Source of the DNA: Dyadobacter fermentans DSM 18053
Lineage (GTDB): Bacteria > Bacteroidota > Bacteroidia > Cytophagales > Spirosomataceae
Length of the DNA: 64,000 nt
NCBI RefSeq assembly: GCF_000023125.1
Contig: NC_013037.1
Location: forward strand, 4,952,501 to 5,016,500
Reading direction: 5' to 3'
In this document: positions 33,157 through 42,375 of the stretch, in pieces
Layout: the number at the start of each line of letters is the position of its first letter
Numbering within the stretch: position 1 is the stretch's first letter
Translations under genes and position numbers: made by a program
The notes under the pieces: model-generated
What the model saw: only the letters and a program-made list of their open reading frames with translations
What the model was told of the DNA's origin: nothing
Databases searched by the model: none

Positions 33157-35679
33157 CTATGCGGTCATTGTGACAAACCCGCTTTCCTCTTTTTCCTTCT
33201 TCTCATCGGGGAAAACGAAGTTCATCGGGTTGTTCACTTTCTCGGGAAGCAATGCGATACCCAGCACCTCGTCGATCTGATCCACGTAATGGAAGCTCAG
33301 GTCTTTGACGTAGTTGGCCGGTACTTCTTCCACGTCCTTGCGGTTTTTAACACAAAGAATGATCTCCTTCACACCCGCGCGCCGCGCTGCGAGAATTTTT
33401 TCCTTCACGCCGCCTACCGGAAGCACTTTTCCGCGCAGGGTAATCTCACCCGTCATGGCAATGAAAGGTTTCACCCGGCGCTGTGTAAATATCGAGGCCA
33501 TGGAAGTGACCATCGTTACGCCCGCGCTCGGGCCATCTTTGGGCACCGCGCCCGCAGGCACGTGCACGTGCAGGTCGTAATGGTTGAAAATCCGGTAGTC
33601 GATGCCGAGCCGTTCCGCGTTGGCTTTGAGGTACGACAATGCAGCCACGGCCGATTCTTTCATCACGTCGCCTAGCTGGCCGGATAACGTCAGTCCACCT
33701 TTGCCGCGGCTCAGGCTGGTTTCGATGAACAATATTTCACCGCCTACCGAGGTCCATGCGAGGCCGGTAACAACGCCTGCGAAGTCGTTGTCCTGGTACA
33801 AATCCTTATCAAAAATCTCTGCGCCAAGGTATTTTTCGACTTGTTCGGCTTTGATGGTTTTGGGATAATCCTGCTCCATTGCTACCGATTTCGCGATCTT
33901 GCGCACCACCGTCCCCACTTTCTGTTCAAGGTTGCGCACGCCCGATTCGCGGGTGTAGCCTTCGATCACTTTCAGCAATGCGGCGTCGTCTACCTTCACG
34001 TCGGTTGCTTTCAGGCCATGGTCTTTGCGTTGCTTCGGAACGAGGTAACGTTTCGCGATCTGCAATTTTTCTTCGATCGTGTAGCCGGTCATCTCGATGA
34101 TCTCCATCCGGTCGCGCAATGCGGGGTGGATGGTGTCGAGCGAGTTGGCGGTAGCTACGAAAAGTACTTTCGAAAGGTCGTATTCTACTTCGAGGTAATT
34201 ATCTGTAAACGAAGAGTTTTGCTCGGGGTCGAGTACTTCCAGCAAAGCTGACGAAGGATCGCCGCGGTAGTCGGAGCTTACCTTATCAATTTCATCCAGG
34301 ATGAACACCGGGTTGGCAGAACCTGCTTTTTTGATGTTCTGAATGATTTTTCCGGGCATCGCGCCAATATAAGTCTTGCGGTGGCCGCGGATTTCGGCTT
34401 CGTCGTGCACGCCGCCCAGCGCCATGCGAATGTATTCGCGGTTAAGCGCCTTTGCAATGGACTTCCCGAGCGAAGTTTTACCCACCCCCGGAGGGCCGTA
34501 GAGGCAGAGGATCGGCGCTTTGAGGTTACCTTTCAGTTTGAGCACCGCGAGGTATTCGATAATGCGCTCCTTCACCTTTTCGAGGCCGAAATGGTCGGTG
34601 TCGAGTATTTTCTGCGCTCTTACGAGGTCGAAATTGTCTTTGGTATATTGTCCCCACGGCAGGTCCACGAGCGTTTCCAGGTAATTCATCGTTACCGGGT
34701 ATTCAGGCGCCATCGGGTTAATGCGTTGCAGTTTGCTAAGTTCTTTGTCGAAATGCGCCTTCACCGCGTCCGTCCATTTTTTCTGGCTGGCTTTGAGGCG
34801 TATTTCGTCCAGGTCGCGCTCGGGGCTGTCCATGCCCAGCTCATCGTGCAGCACCTTGATCTGCTGGCGCAGGAAATAGTCGCGCTGTTGCTGGTCGATG
34901 TCCGAGCTGGCTTTGGTCTGGATTTCCCGTTTTAGTTCGAGCATTTCGATTTCCCGCATCATGTATTGCAGCAAAAGCGTGGCTTGCTTATGGCCATTGC
35001 GCTCTTCAAGCAGCTTTTGCTTGTCGGCTACTTCTACATTGATGTTCGACGACAGGAAATGGATCAGGAATATCGGACTTTCAATGTTATCGAGGGCAAT
35101 GCGCGCTTCCTGCGGGATCTCCGGGTTCAGGCGCATGATCTTGTGCGCGCCGTCACGAAGCGATTGCAGCAGTGCTTTCGCTTCTTTTTTGGTAGGCCCC
35201 ACAAATGAATCCTCGATCGCCCGCACCTCGGCAGTAAGGTAAGGCTCTTCGTTCACAATCGACTTGATCTCGAAGCGCTGCCGGCCTTGAACGATGATGG
35301 TTACATTGCCATCCGGCAGGGTAATCATTTTCAGGATCTGGGCAACGGTACCGATGTTGTAAAGGTCCTCGGCCGTAGGGTCTTCCTTGTTGGGGATCGC
35401 CTGGGTGACGGCACCGAGAATACGCTGATTGATGTCGGAATTACGGTATATCTTTTTAACAAGCCGGATGGCTTTCTGGCGCACTACGGTTACCGGAATA
35501 ACCATTCCGGGAAAAAGTACTGTTTGCCTGATAGGAAGTATCGCTAATTCATTGGGAAGTTCAAAAGGCTCGTCGGAGCCATCGGGGCCGCCAAGTGGAA
35601 CGATTTCGAGGCTATCCATGTCCGAGTCGGACATTAGCAGCCGGCTATATAGATCAGAAGGTTCAAATTTCATAGGCAT
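33157..35679 (-). CDS. lon: ATP-dependent protease Lon
   Basis: Cytosolic AAA+ serine protease of about 840 residues that degrades misfolded and regulatory proteins. N-terminal LON substrate domain ([20 protein letters not shown]), Walker [16 protein letters not shown], Walker [11 protein letters not shown], and protease domain with catalytic Ser in [11 protein letters not shown] and Lys in [12 protein letters not shown]. The frame is open to 35703, but the first eight codons of that extension fall in a perfect inverted repeat (35680-35696), so ATG 35679 or 35673 (MKFEPSDLY) is preferred. A terminator follows the gene. Confidence 0.96.
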   Translation of the reverse strand: MPMKFEPSDLYSRLLMSDSDMDSLEIVPLGGPDGSDEPFELPNELAILPIRQTVLFPGMVIPVTVVRQKAIRLVKKIYRNSDINQRILGAVTQAIPNKEDPTAEDLYNIGTVAQILKMITLPDGNVTIIVQGRQRFEIKSIVNEEPYLTAEVRAIEDSFVGPTKKEAKALLQSLRDGAHKIMRLNPEIPQEARIALDNIESPIFLIHFLSSNINVEVADKQKLLEERNGHKQATLLLQYMMREIEMLELKREIQTKASSDIDQQQRDYFLRQQIKVLHDELGMDSPERDLDEIRLKASQKKWTDAVKAHFDKELSKLQRINPMAPEYPVTMNYLETLVDLPWGQYTKDNFDLVRAQKILDTDHFGLEKVKERIIEYLAVLKLKGNLKAPILCLYGPPGVGKTSLGKSIAKALNREYIRMALGGVHDEAEIRGHRKTYIGAMPGKIIQNIKKAGSANPVFILDEIDKVSSDYRGDPSSALLEVLDPEQNSSFTDNYLEVEYDLSKVLFVATANSLDTIHPALRDRMEIIEMTGYTIEEKLQIAKRYLVPKQRKDHGLKATDVKVDDAALLKVIEGYTRESGVRNLEQKVGTVVRKIAKSVAMEQDYPKTIKAEQVEKYLGAEIFDKDLYQDNDFAGVVTGLAWTSVGGEILFIETSLSRGKGGLTLSGQLGDVMKESAVAALSYLKANAERLGIDYRIFNHYDLHVHVPAGAVPKDGPSAGVTMVTSMASIFTQRRVKPFIAMTGEITLRGKVLPVGGVKEKILAARRAGVKEIILCVKNRKDVEEVPANYVKDLSFHYVDQIDEVLGIALLPEKVNNPMNFVFPDEKKEKEESGFVTMTA

Positions 35680-35696
35680 TCTGTCAAATTGACAGA
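35680..35696. promoter_or_regulatory. Perfect dyad abutting the lon start codon
   Basis: TCTGTCA, AAT, TGACAGA: 7-bp perfect arms ending directly at ATG 35679. It could be an operator or an RNA hairpin controlling lon translation. It does not match the CIRCE heat-shock element. Confidence 0.45.
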
Positions 35697-35809
35697 TAAT
35701 CATTTCCCAATATATAAATAATGACTTTCAAAAGAAAGGCATTATAAAAACAAAATAGCCGTGCCACTACACATTATGTCATGCATTTTTATGAGCGGTC
35801 ACAAACTAG

Positions 35810-36385
35810 TTATAGCAGGTGAGAGGTCTGTCCTTTTTTAAATAAAAACGTCTTTTTTTCGGACTGGAATCTGACATTCGTCATATTGACTTGATCGTCA
35901 AAAACTTCCATGAGCGTAACATTCGAAAGCCTGCAACCGTTCAAAGGGCCCTGGAAAGGGATTTCAAGGTACACCCATGTTGCATCCGCTTCCTGTTCTT
36001 TGCCGATGTATTTGATAGTCATATTTTTTTTCTGACTATCTGTCAAAACAAATGATTTACGAATGTATTCTTCAACGAAGCGGTCATTCTGATCATTGTC
36101 TTTAATTATAAATCGCTGTTTGGAATGGCTTTGCGACAATGCTTTTTCCAGGTCATCGGTAAATATCCGGATACTTACTTCAAAAGACCGGGCCACGGCA
36201 TTGTACTGCATTTGCGTCACGGAAACATGGTAGTCGTGTTTCGGTTTGAATGACGTCAGCAGGAGTAGGGAGGAGAGGAGGAAGGGGAATAGAGGGAGGA
36301 AGGGGAATAATGGGAGGAAAGGGAATAAAGGGAGGATGGAGGAAGGGGAAGAAGGACAAAAATCCCTTTCCTCCCTTTCCTCCAT
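35810..36385 (-). CDS. DUF6702 family exported protein
   Basis: A 191-residue exported protein of the Bacteroidota DUF6702 family, recognised by HDYHVSVTQMQYNAVARSFEVSIRIFTDDLEKAL. Function unknown. The start is ATG 36385, preceded by GGGAGGAAAGGGAGA on the coding strand and lying 20 nt after the rseP stop; the longer frame back to 36646 overlaps rseP and is non-coding in style. The signal peptide is unusual: its core is three in-frame copies of LPLFPF, made by 18-nt tandem repeats in a polypurine/polypyrimidine tract. Start codon and ribosome-binding site sit in a near-perfect 19-bp inverted repeat. Probably cotranscribed with rseP. Confidence 0.75.
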   Translation of the reverse strand: MEEREERDFCPSSPSSILPLFPFLPLFPFLPLFPFLLSSLLLLTSFKPKHDYHVSVTQMQYNAVARSFEVSIRIFTDDLEKALSQSHSKQRFIIKDNDQNDRFVEEYIRKSFVLTDSQKKNMTIKYIGKEQEADATWVYLEIPFQGPLNGCRLSNVTLMEVFDDQVNMTNVRFQSEKKTFLFKKGQTSHLL

Positions 36386-36412
36386 TCTCCCTTTCCTCCC
36401 TTTCCCTAAAAT
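36270..36412. repeat. Polypurine/polypyrimidine tract with 18-bp repeats and inverted repeat
   Basis: On the plus strand about 36270-36350 is almost pure purine with three 18-bp units (GGGAGGAAGGGGAATA-like); 36363-36406 is almost pure pyrimidine. The segments 36330-36348 and 36373-36391 are complementary at 17 of 19 positions. The tract spans the rseP stop, the DUF6702 start and its signal peptide coding region. Confidence 0.9.
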
Positions 36413-37740
36413 ACCGCTTTCCATACGTCGTTGAAGATCGCGAACGCCATCAGGCCGAGCAGGAGTACCATGCCCACTTTTTGTGCGTTTTCGAGGAAAC
36501 GGTCGGACGGCTTGCGGCCGGAGATGATTTCGTAGGATAGGATTACCGCGTGGCCGCCGTCCAGCGCAGGGATCGGCAGGGCGTTCATGAATGCGAGTAC
36601 CATTGAGAGAAGGCCGGTGAGTGACCAGAAACGGCCCCAATCCCACACGCCGCCGAACATCCGGGCAATGCCGATCGGCCCGCTCAGCGCTTTGGAAGCG
36701 GAAACTTCACCGCGGAAAATTTTACCGAAACCTTTGATATTATTATACACCACGCCAAAGGCATTCTCCGTGCCAATAGCCACGGCCTCGCCAAACGAAT
36801 AATTCACGGTGGTGAAGTTCAGCAGCGTTTCGGGATAGAACCCTAGCGTGCCCTCTTCGCTTACAGTCGCATTCAATGTTTTCTGTCCTTCGCCGCGTTG
36901 TACGACCAGCGTGGTTGCCTTGCCTGCCAGCGTTTCTAGCTGCGCCTGCAATTCGTGGAAGAACCGGATAGGCGCTCCGTTGATGGACACTACTTTGTCG
37001 CCAGGTTCCAGGCCTGCTTTTTCTGCCGGCATTCCGGGAATCAGCTCGCCGATCTTGAATGGTTCGAGCGGGAGGATAAAGTTGCGTTTCTCGTCGGGGT
37101 CCGAAAGTTTTTCGATGAAATTATTCGGAATGTCGATCTGGATCTCCTGGCCGTTGCGAAGCACGGTGTAGGAGCTGTTGCTGCCCAGGAACACCTCCGA
37201 GCTCACCAGGTCGCTGTAATCGGAGAAGGGCTTGCCGTTCACGCGGATCACTTTATCGCCGGTTTTAAGCCCAATTTCCTGAGCGAGTTCGCCCGCCACG
37301 ATGCCGTACTTATTCACTTCATTGATCGAAAGGAACTTCCTGCCGTCGTGGTAAGCAATGGCAATGAATATGATAATCCCCACGATTACGTTTACGATGA
37401 TCCCGCCGAGCATGACAATCAGCCTTTGCCAGGCTGGTTTCGAGCGGAATTCCCACGGCTGCGGTTCCTGGCTCATGCTTTCGGTGTCCATCGACTCGTC
37501 GATCATCCCGGAAATTTTTACAAACCCGCCCAGCGGTATCGCGCCTATGCCGTACTCTGTTTCGCCTTTCTGGAAACTGAAAATTTTAGGAGGAAAGCCT
37601 ATAAAGTATTTTTCAACCCTCATTCCGAACATTTTTGCGGCGGCCATGTGCCCCCACTCATGCAACCCCACCAGGATCGACAGGCCCAGGATAAGCTGCC
37701 CTGCCATGATCAATATTTCCAATGCTTTCTGTAATTCCAT
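36406..37740 (-). CDS. rseP: RIP site-2 metalloprotease RseP
   Basis: Inner-membrane zinc metalloprotease of 444 residues that cleaves anti-sigma factors and signal-peptide remnants within the membrane. Zinc motif HEWGH in the first helix (SILVGLHEWGHMAAAKMFG), the LDGGH motif in a late helix (NALPIPALDGGHAVILSYEI), and two PDZ-like regions in between (KTGDKVIRVNGKPF; EPGDKVVSINGAPI). In this window it is of interest beside the sigma/anti-sigma pair at 41.8 kb. The DUF6702 gene follows 20 bp later. Confidence 0.95.
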   Translation of the reverse strand: MELQKALEILIMAGQLILGLSILVGLHEWGHMAAAKMFGMRVEKYFIGFPPKIFSFQKGETEYGIGAIPLGGFVKISGMIDESMDTESMSQEPQPWEFRSKPAWQRLIVMLGGIIVNVIVGIIIFIAIAYHDGRKFLSINEVNKYGIVAGELAQEIGLKTGDKVIRVNGKPFSDYSDLVSSEVFLGSNSSYTVLRNGQEIQIDIPNNFIEKLSDPDEKRNFILPLEPFKIGELIPGMPAEKAGLEPGDKVVSINGAPIRFFHELQAQLETLAGKATTLVVQRGEGQKTLNATVSEEGTLGFYPETLLNFTTVNYSFGEAVAIGTENAFGVVYNNIKGFGKIFRGEVSASKALSGPIGIARMFGGVWDWGRFWSLTGLLSMVLAFMNALPIPALDGGHAVILSYEIISGRKPSDRFLENAQKVGMVLLLGLMAFAIFNDVWKAVF

Positions 37741-37873
37741 TCAGGTTTTGTAATCGCTACGGGTTAATTGTACAAGAATTAAAAAGTTCGACCTCCGCTG
37801 CCGGATCAGTATTTTAAACGTAAATGTAAACAGTAAAGTTACGCAAATCCTCGTATAACCGTACAAATGACCG

Positions 37874-39742
37874 TCATGAGTGTACAAGTGGAGATTCGTC
37901 CGGGCCGATCGCAATGCCCATCATGCGCATCAGCTCCGAGGCATTGAAGCTCCGGCAGATGCCGTCGTGCAGGCGGTAGTCGAAATGCAGCTGGCCATTC
38001 TCTACATCCGACCGGAAATGGAAGTTGTGAATGTACGTTTCCGTCGCGCCCCATTCGCCGAGTTCGAGGTCGTGGGTGGACACCATGCCCGATGCTTTTT
38101 TCGTGTGCAGCTGCCGGATCAGCGCTTCGGCGCCGCGGTGGCGGTCGGCCGAGTTGGTCCCTTTCAGTATTTCATCAAGTAGATAAAAAACCGGCGCATT
38201 GGCCTGCTCGTCGGCCAGTTCGAGGAGTTTTCGGAGCCTTTTCAATTCGGCGTAAAAAGAGGACGTGCTTTCTTCGAGCGAATCCTGCGTGCGCATGCTG
38301 CTGAACACCCGCACGGGCGAGCACGCGAGTGCGCCCGCGCTCACTACCGCCCCCATTTGCGCCAGCACGAGGTTGAGGCCGATCGTGCGCAGAAATGTAC
38401 TTTTGCCCGACATGTTGGAACCCGTCACAAGAATCGTCTTGCCCGTGCCCTGCATCGCAAAATCGTTACTGATTCGCTTTGCTCCCGGAATAAGCGGATG
38501 GCCTAAATCGGCTGCGCTGATCGTTACTTCGGCAGTGTCACTCACTTGCGGCACAATGTAATGCGGGTTGGCGAATGCGTGGCCAGCCACACTGTTCATC
38601 GCCTCGGTATCGGCCAGTACATCGAGCCAGTGATTGAGGTGGCTGTGGTGTTCGGCCTTCCAGGCTTCCAGGCCGGCCAGGCAATGCATATCCCAAAGCG
38701 TGGGAATGCCCACAAAAATGGCGAAATAGGGATTGTTGCGGTAATCGAGCTTTTCGAACAGGTTCCCCACCTTCGCGAGCGCTGCCGACGAGCCGGTAAT
38801 CCGCGCCTTCCGCGACTGCCACCACGCCGATTGGTAAGGCGCATCTTCCGCTTTTTTCAGCAATTCGGAATAGGCCGTGAGCGTCTGGCCCATGGAGGTC
38901 GTCCGGTTGGCGAGCACCTTGACGAACTCCGTGTAGCGCCCCAGGATAAAAAGGTGGACGGCCAAGCTGGCAAACACCGCGTAGCCCGGCACAATGCCCG
39001 CAAAATACAGCACCATAATCGCCAGCGTAACCAGCGGGAACCACCGCCATTTCAGCGCGGCCTGCAAAGGTGCCGGAAACATTTCGACCACCCACGTTTG
39101 GAATTCGCCCACGTGGCTCGCGGCGTGTTCGTGCAGCAGGGCGGTAGCTTCCCATTGCTGCATCAGTCCGGGATGGCGGCTGAAATCCGTTGCCGCGGCC
39201 TGCCGGAGCGCTATTTCCGGGGGGGTAGCGGGATTTTTAAGCCAGTTGGCCAGCCGGCGGCTTCCTTCGGCGGTGCGGGTACGGTTGAGGAGTTTGAACA
39301 GGGAATATTCTCCGAAAATATCGAGATCGTCGGCATAGTGGTGGTCCTTTTCGCGGAAGCCGGCGCCGGTATCGGGCCGTTTGAAGCGGAAATCGAGGCG
39401 TGCGAGCTCGTCGTCGTTAATGGTGACCAGGTTTCGCTGGAAGTTGCGGCCGATGCGCGCCTGCTGCTGTTTGCCCATCAAAACCAGGAAGATTACCAGC
39501 AAAACCAGTATTCCGATGCCCCAGTACGCGACGCCTGTTTTGTTCCACACCACAGCCAGCAGCACCATGCCCGCGAATGTGGCCAGGCGGAGCAATGCAA
39601 TGCGTTTGAACCGCTCGTTCGCAGCCTGCTCGGCCGTTGTTGCTTTTTCTTTCTCGGCCTGGAAGAACTGCCGGGACGCGGAGGAGGTGATTTCAGTATT
39701 TTTCAATGGCTGTTTCAAATTGTAGTTTGATAAGATTGGCAT
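37874..39742 (-). CDS. Membrane-anchored MutS-family ATPase
   Basis: A 622-residue protein with a MutS/ABC-like ATPase at the C-terminus: Walker A VTGSNMSGKSTFLRTIG, Walker B and signature FYLLDEILKGTNSADRHRGAE, and the switch VSTHDLELGEW. The N-terminal DNA mismatch-recognition domain of MutS is absent. Instead there are hydrophobic segments near residues 48-92 (LLRLATFAGMVLLAVVW; IGILVLLVIFLVLM) and 230-270 (WFPLVTLAIMVLYFAGIVPG), predicting membrane anchoring. Such proteins are common in Bacteroidota and unstudied. ATG 39742 overlaps the ABC transporter end by 50 bp; TTG 39706 is an alternative start. Confidence 0.8.
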   Translation of the reverse strand: MPILSNYNLKQPLKNTEITSSASRQFFQAEKEKATTAEQAANERFKRIALLRLATFAGMVLLAVVWNKTGVAYWGIGILVLLVIFLVLMGKQQQARIGRNFQRNLVTINDDELARLDFRFKRPDTGAGFREKDHHYADDLDIFGEYSLFKLLNRTRTAEGSRRLANWLKNPATPPEIALRQAAATDFSRHPGLMQQWEATALLHEHAASHVGEFQTWVVEMFPAPLQAALKWRWFPLVTLAIMVLYFAGIVPGYAVFASLAVHLFILGRYTEFVKVLANRTTSMGQTLTAYSELLKKAEDAPYQSAWWQSRKARITGSSAALAKVGNLFEKLDYRNNPYFAIFVGIPTLWDMHCLAGLEAWKAEHHSHLNHWLDVLADTEAMNSVAGHAFANPHYIVPQVSDTAEVTISAADLGHPLIPGAKRISNDFAMQGTGKTILVTGSNMSGKSTFLRTIGLNLVLAQMGAVVSAGALACSPVRVFSSMRTQDSLEESTSSFYAELKRLRKLLELADEQANAPVFYLLDEILKGTNSADRHRGAEALIRQLHTKKASGMVSTHDLELGEWGATETYIHNFHFRSDVENGQLHFDYRLHDGICRSFNASELMRMMGIAIGPDESPLVHS

Positions 39743-41537
39743 ACACGCCGTCGGGGATCGTGCTCAATGCCTGGTGCGTGCCCGACTCGGCAATGCGGCC
39801 GTCGCGCAGCACGTAAATCATGTCCACCTTGCGAATGGTGGCGAGCCGGTGTGCGATCACGATCGTGGTCCGGTTTTGCATTAATTCGTCCAGCGCGATC
39901 TGTACCAGCTTCTCCGACTCGGCGTCGAGCGAGCTCGTGGCTTCGTCGAGGATAAGGATTTTGGGATCTTTCAAAATGGCCCGCGCGATGGCAATGCGCT
40001 GCCGCTGGCCTCCGGAGAGCTTGATTCCCCGTTCGCCGACGATGGTTTCGAAACCTTCGGGAAACGATTCGATGAATTCCAGGGCATGCGCACGGCGGGC
40101 AGCGTCGATAATGGCCTCGCGTGAGGCCGACGGCTTTCCGTAAGCGATATTTTCATAAATCGTCCCGCCGAACAGCATCACTTCCTGCGGCACGATGGCG
40201 ATGTTTTTGCGTAGTTCCGAAATACCATAATCCCGCACCGGCTTGCCGTCCACCAGGATTTCGCCCGATTGATAATTGTAAAAACGCATCAGAAGCTGCA
40301 CGATGGTCGATTTACCCGCGCCGCTGTATCCCACCAAAGCGATTTTCTCTCCCGCCCGGATGTCCAGCGACACGCCTTTCAACACGGGCAGGTCCGCGCG
40401 CGATGGGTAGGCGAAATGCACGTCCTGATAGGTAACCCGGCCTTCGATATCGCCCGCGACGGCATTCCTGGCAGCTTCGACCGAGACCTCAGCCGTTTCA
40501 CCCAAAATTTCAAAAATCCGCTCCGAGGCACCTACCGTCCGGTTGATTTGCGCATACAAATCGCCCATTCCGCTAATCGACGCGCCGATAAAAGTGGTGT
40601 AGAGAATAAATGTGAACAAGTCAGAAAGCCCGAATTCTCCCGCCTGCACCAGCGCCGCGCCATACCAGATCACGCCCACAATGCCGCCGAACATCGCAAA
40701 AATGATAAACGAAGCGAACCCGCCCCGAAAGCGGGCGGCAAACAGCATAAGGTTCACCACACGGTCCAGGATGGTGCGGTAGCGATGGATTTCGAGCGGC
40801 TCATTGGTAAATGCCTTCACCACATGCACCGATTGCAAGGTTTCTTCCACCACCACATTCGCCGCTGCGAGCTGATCCTGCGCCTTGCGGGAGAGCCTGC
40901 GCGTGTGACGGCCGAAAAAAACCGAAGCAACGCCAAGCACCGGCACCGTGGCGAGCATGAAGAGCGTGAGTTTCCAGGAAGTATAAAACAAAATGGACAT
41001 ACCGACGATCAATGTCGCCGCCTGCCGGAATAACTCGGCCAGTGTGAATGACAGCAGGCCCTGCAATTGCGAAACATCGGAAGTGATGCGGCTCGTAAGC
41101 TCGCCCACGCGCCGCTCTTCGAGATATGGAACAGGTAATGTGATAATCTTACTGAAAACATCCAGCCGGATATTGTTCACCGCCCTTTCGCTCACCTGGG
41201 AAAACAGGTAGATCCGGAAATATGAAAACACCGCCTGCCCGAGTAGGACCACAAACAAAAGCAGGGTGATCTGATTAATCGAAAACTGCGATTTGCCTTC
41301 GATTACCTCGATAATGCTGCCCACGAGCTTCGGAAATGCGAGCGAGGTGCCGGTCGATAATGCAAGGAACAGCATTCCCGCGGCAAATGTCATGCGGTAC
41401 GGCCTGAGGTAACGCAGCAGATGAAGCGTGATTTTCAGTCCTTCCCATTTGATTTTTCTTACTGCGAATGGCGATTGCAAGTCGTTCCGGGGCAAATCTT
41501 TGCCGGACAGCCCTTTCCCATTTTCTTCTTTGGCCAT
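39693..41537 (-). CDS. ABC exporter, fused permease and ATPase
   Basis: Type IV ABC half-transporter of 614 residues resembling MsbA/multidrug exporters. Six helices lie between residues 45 and 330 (for example MTFAAGMLFLALSTGTSLAF); the ATPase domain has Walker A LVGYSGAGKSTIVQLL, Q-loop IAIVPQEVMLFGG, signature LSGGQRQRIAIARAIL, Walker B KILILDEATSSLD and switch IVIAHRLAT. It should act as a homodimer exporting a lipid or drug. The leftward MutS-type ATPase gene overlaps its 3' end. Confidence 0.9.
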   Translation of the reverse strand: MAKEENGKGLSGKDLPRNDLQSPFAVRKIKWEGLKITLHLLRYLRPYRMTFAAGMLFLALSTGTSLAFPKLVGSIIEVIEGKSQFSINQITLLLFVVLLGQAVFSYFRIYLFSQVSERAVNNIRLDVFSKIITLPVPYLEERRVGELTSRITSDVSQLQGLLSFTLAELFRQAATLIVGMSILFYTSWKLTLFMLATVPVLGVASVFFGRHTRRLSRKAQDQLAAANVVVEETLQSVHVVKAFTNEPLEIHRYRTILDRVVNLMLFAARFRGGFASFIIFAMFGGIVGVIWYGAALVQAGEFGLSDLFTFILYTTFIGASISGMGDLYAQINRTVGASERIFEILGETAEVSVEAARNAVAGDIEGRVTYQDVHFAYPSRADLPVLKGVSLDIRAGEKIALVGYSGAGKSTIVQLLMRFYNYQSGEILVDGKPVRDYGISELRKNIAIVPQEVMLFGGTIYENIAYGKPSASREAIIDAARRAHALEFIESFPEGFETIVGERGIKLSGGQRQRIAIARAILKDPKILILDEATSSLDAESEKLVQIALDELMQNRTTIVIAHRLATIRKVDMIYVLRDGRIAESGTHQALSTIPDGVYANLIKLQFETAIEKY

Positions 41538-41805
41538 TTGATCTGTGTAAAAGCGCGGGACAATCGTCAGCCCGCATCTTTGTATATAATTATTGAATGC
41601 TTGCCTGCAAAAATAAGCAATTATTCAAATGTCATCCGGCTGGGGCAAGGCATCAAGTTTACGTGCGATTTTGGCTAAAAATTGCTATTTTTTGAATGAA
41701 CGGACGATGGGTCCTTTTGCCGGTGCGAAAATGTTGTAAAAAACTTGGGTTTCCCAGGCAACCCTGCTTTTCAATTCTACGTATAGGTTCAAAAAAGCAA
41801 ATAGC

Positions 41806-42375
41806 ATGCCCGAGTATAACTCCGCCGTTCTTCAAGAACTACTCGACGGCTGTTTACAAAAAAACCGCCGCAGTCAGGAGCTGTTATACAAGCAGTTCTA
41901 CGGCTATGCTATGAGCATTTGCTTACGCTATACACGCAGCCGGGAAGAGGCGAAAGAAATACTCAACGATGGATTTTTGAAGGTTTTCACGAAGCTGGAC
42001 AGTTTCGATGCAAGCCGGCCATTTAAAACCTGGTTGAGCAGAATCATGATTAACACAGCCCTCGATCATTACAGACAGGAAGTTCGCAGAGATGTTTTTG
42101 ACGACGTGGAGGTGGCGGAACAGGTGTCCGTCGACGAAACGGTTATCAGCAAGCTTTCCCACGAAGAGCTGGTCGGATTGATCCAGCGCCTGACGCCCGC
42201 ATACCGGCTGGTTTTCAGCTTGTCGGTCATTGATGGCTATACACACGAAGAGATTGCAGAACAACTGAATATTTCGGTTGGGGCGTCAAAGTCGAATTTG
42301 TCGCGTGCAAGGGAAAAGTTGAGAGAAATGTTATCCAAGATTAGTATTGACGACTATGATAGAGTTGCCAGATGA
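41806..42375 (+). CDS. ECF RNA polymerase sigma factor (partner of downstream Dma-like protein)
   Basis: ECF sigma factor of 189 residues: region 2 in LYKQFYGYAMSICLRYTRSREEAKEILNDGFLKVF and region 4 in LTPAYRLVFSLSVIDGYTHEEIAEQLNISVGASKSNLSRA. Its final codons overlap the start of the next gene by 20 bp, indicating translational coupling with a membrane partner that looks like its anti-sigma factor. The upstream 268 bp hold no other gene and only a weak promoter signal. Downstream genes for a Rieske lipoprotein, DUF5777 barrel and YceI protein may be under its control. Confidence 0.9.
   Translation: MPEYNSAVLQELLDGCLQKNRRSQELLYKQFYGYAMSICLRYTRSREEAKEILNDGFLKVFTKLDSFDASRPFKTWLSRIMINTALDHYRQEVRRDVFDDVEVAEQVSVDETVISKLSHEELVGLIQRLTPAYRLVFSLSVIDGYTHEEIAEQLNISVGASKSNLSRAREKLREMLSKISIDDYDRVAR

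Noticed and set aside
36386..36646. N-terminal extension of the DUF6702 gene
   Set aside because: It overlaps the rseP C-terminal coding region in another frame and is Arg/Pro-rich; the ATG at 36385 has an excellent ribosome-binding site and signal peptide.
38546..39730. 394-codon plus-strand frame
   Set aside because: It lies antisense to the MutS-type ATPase, whose Walker motifs prove the minus-strand reading.
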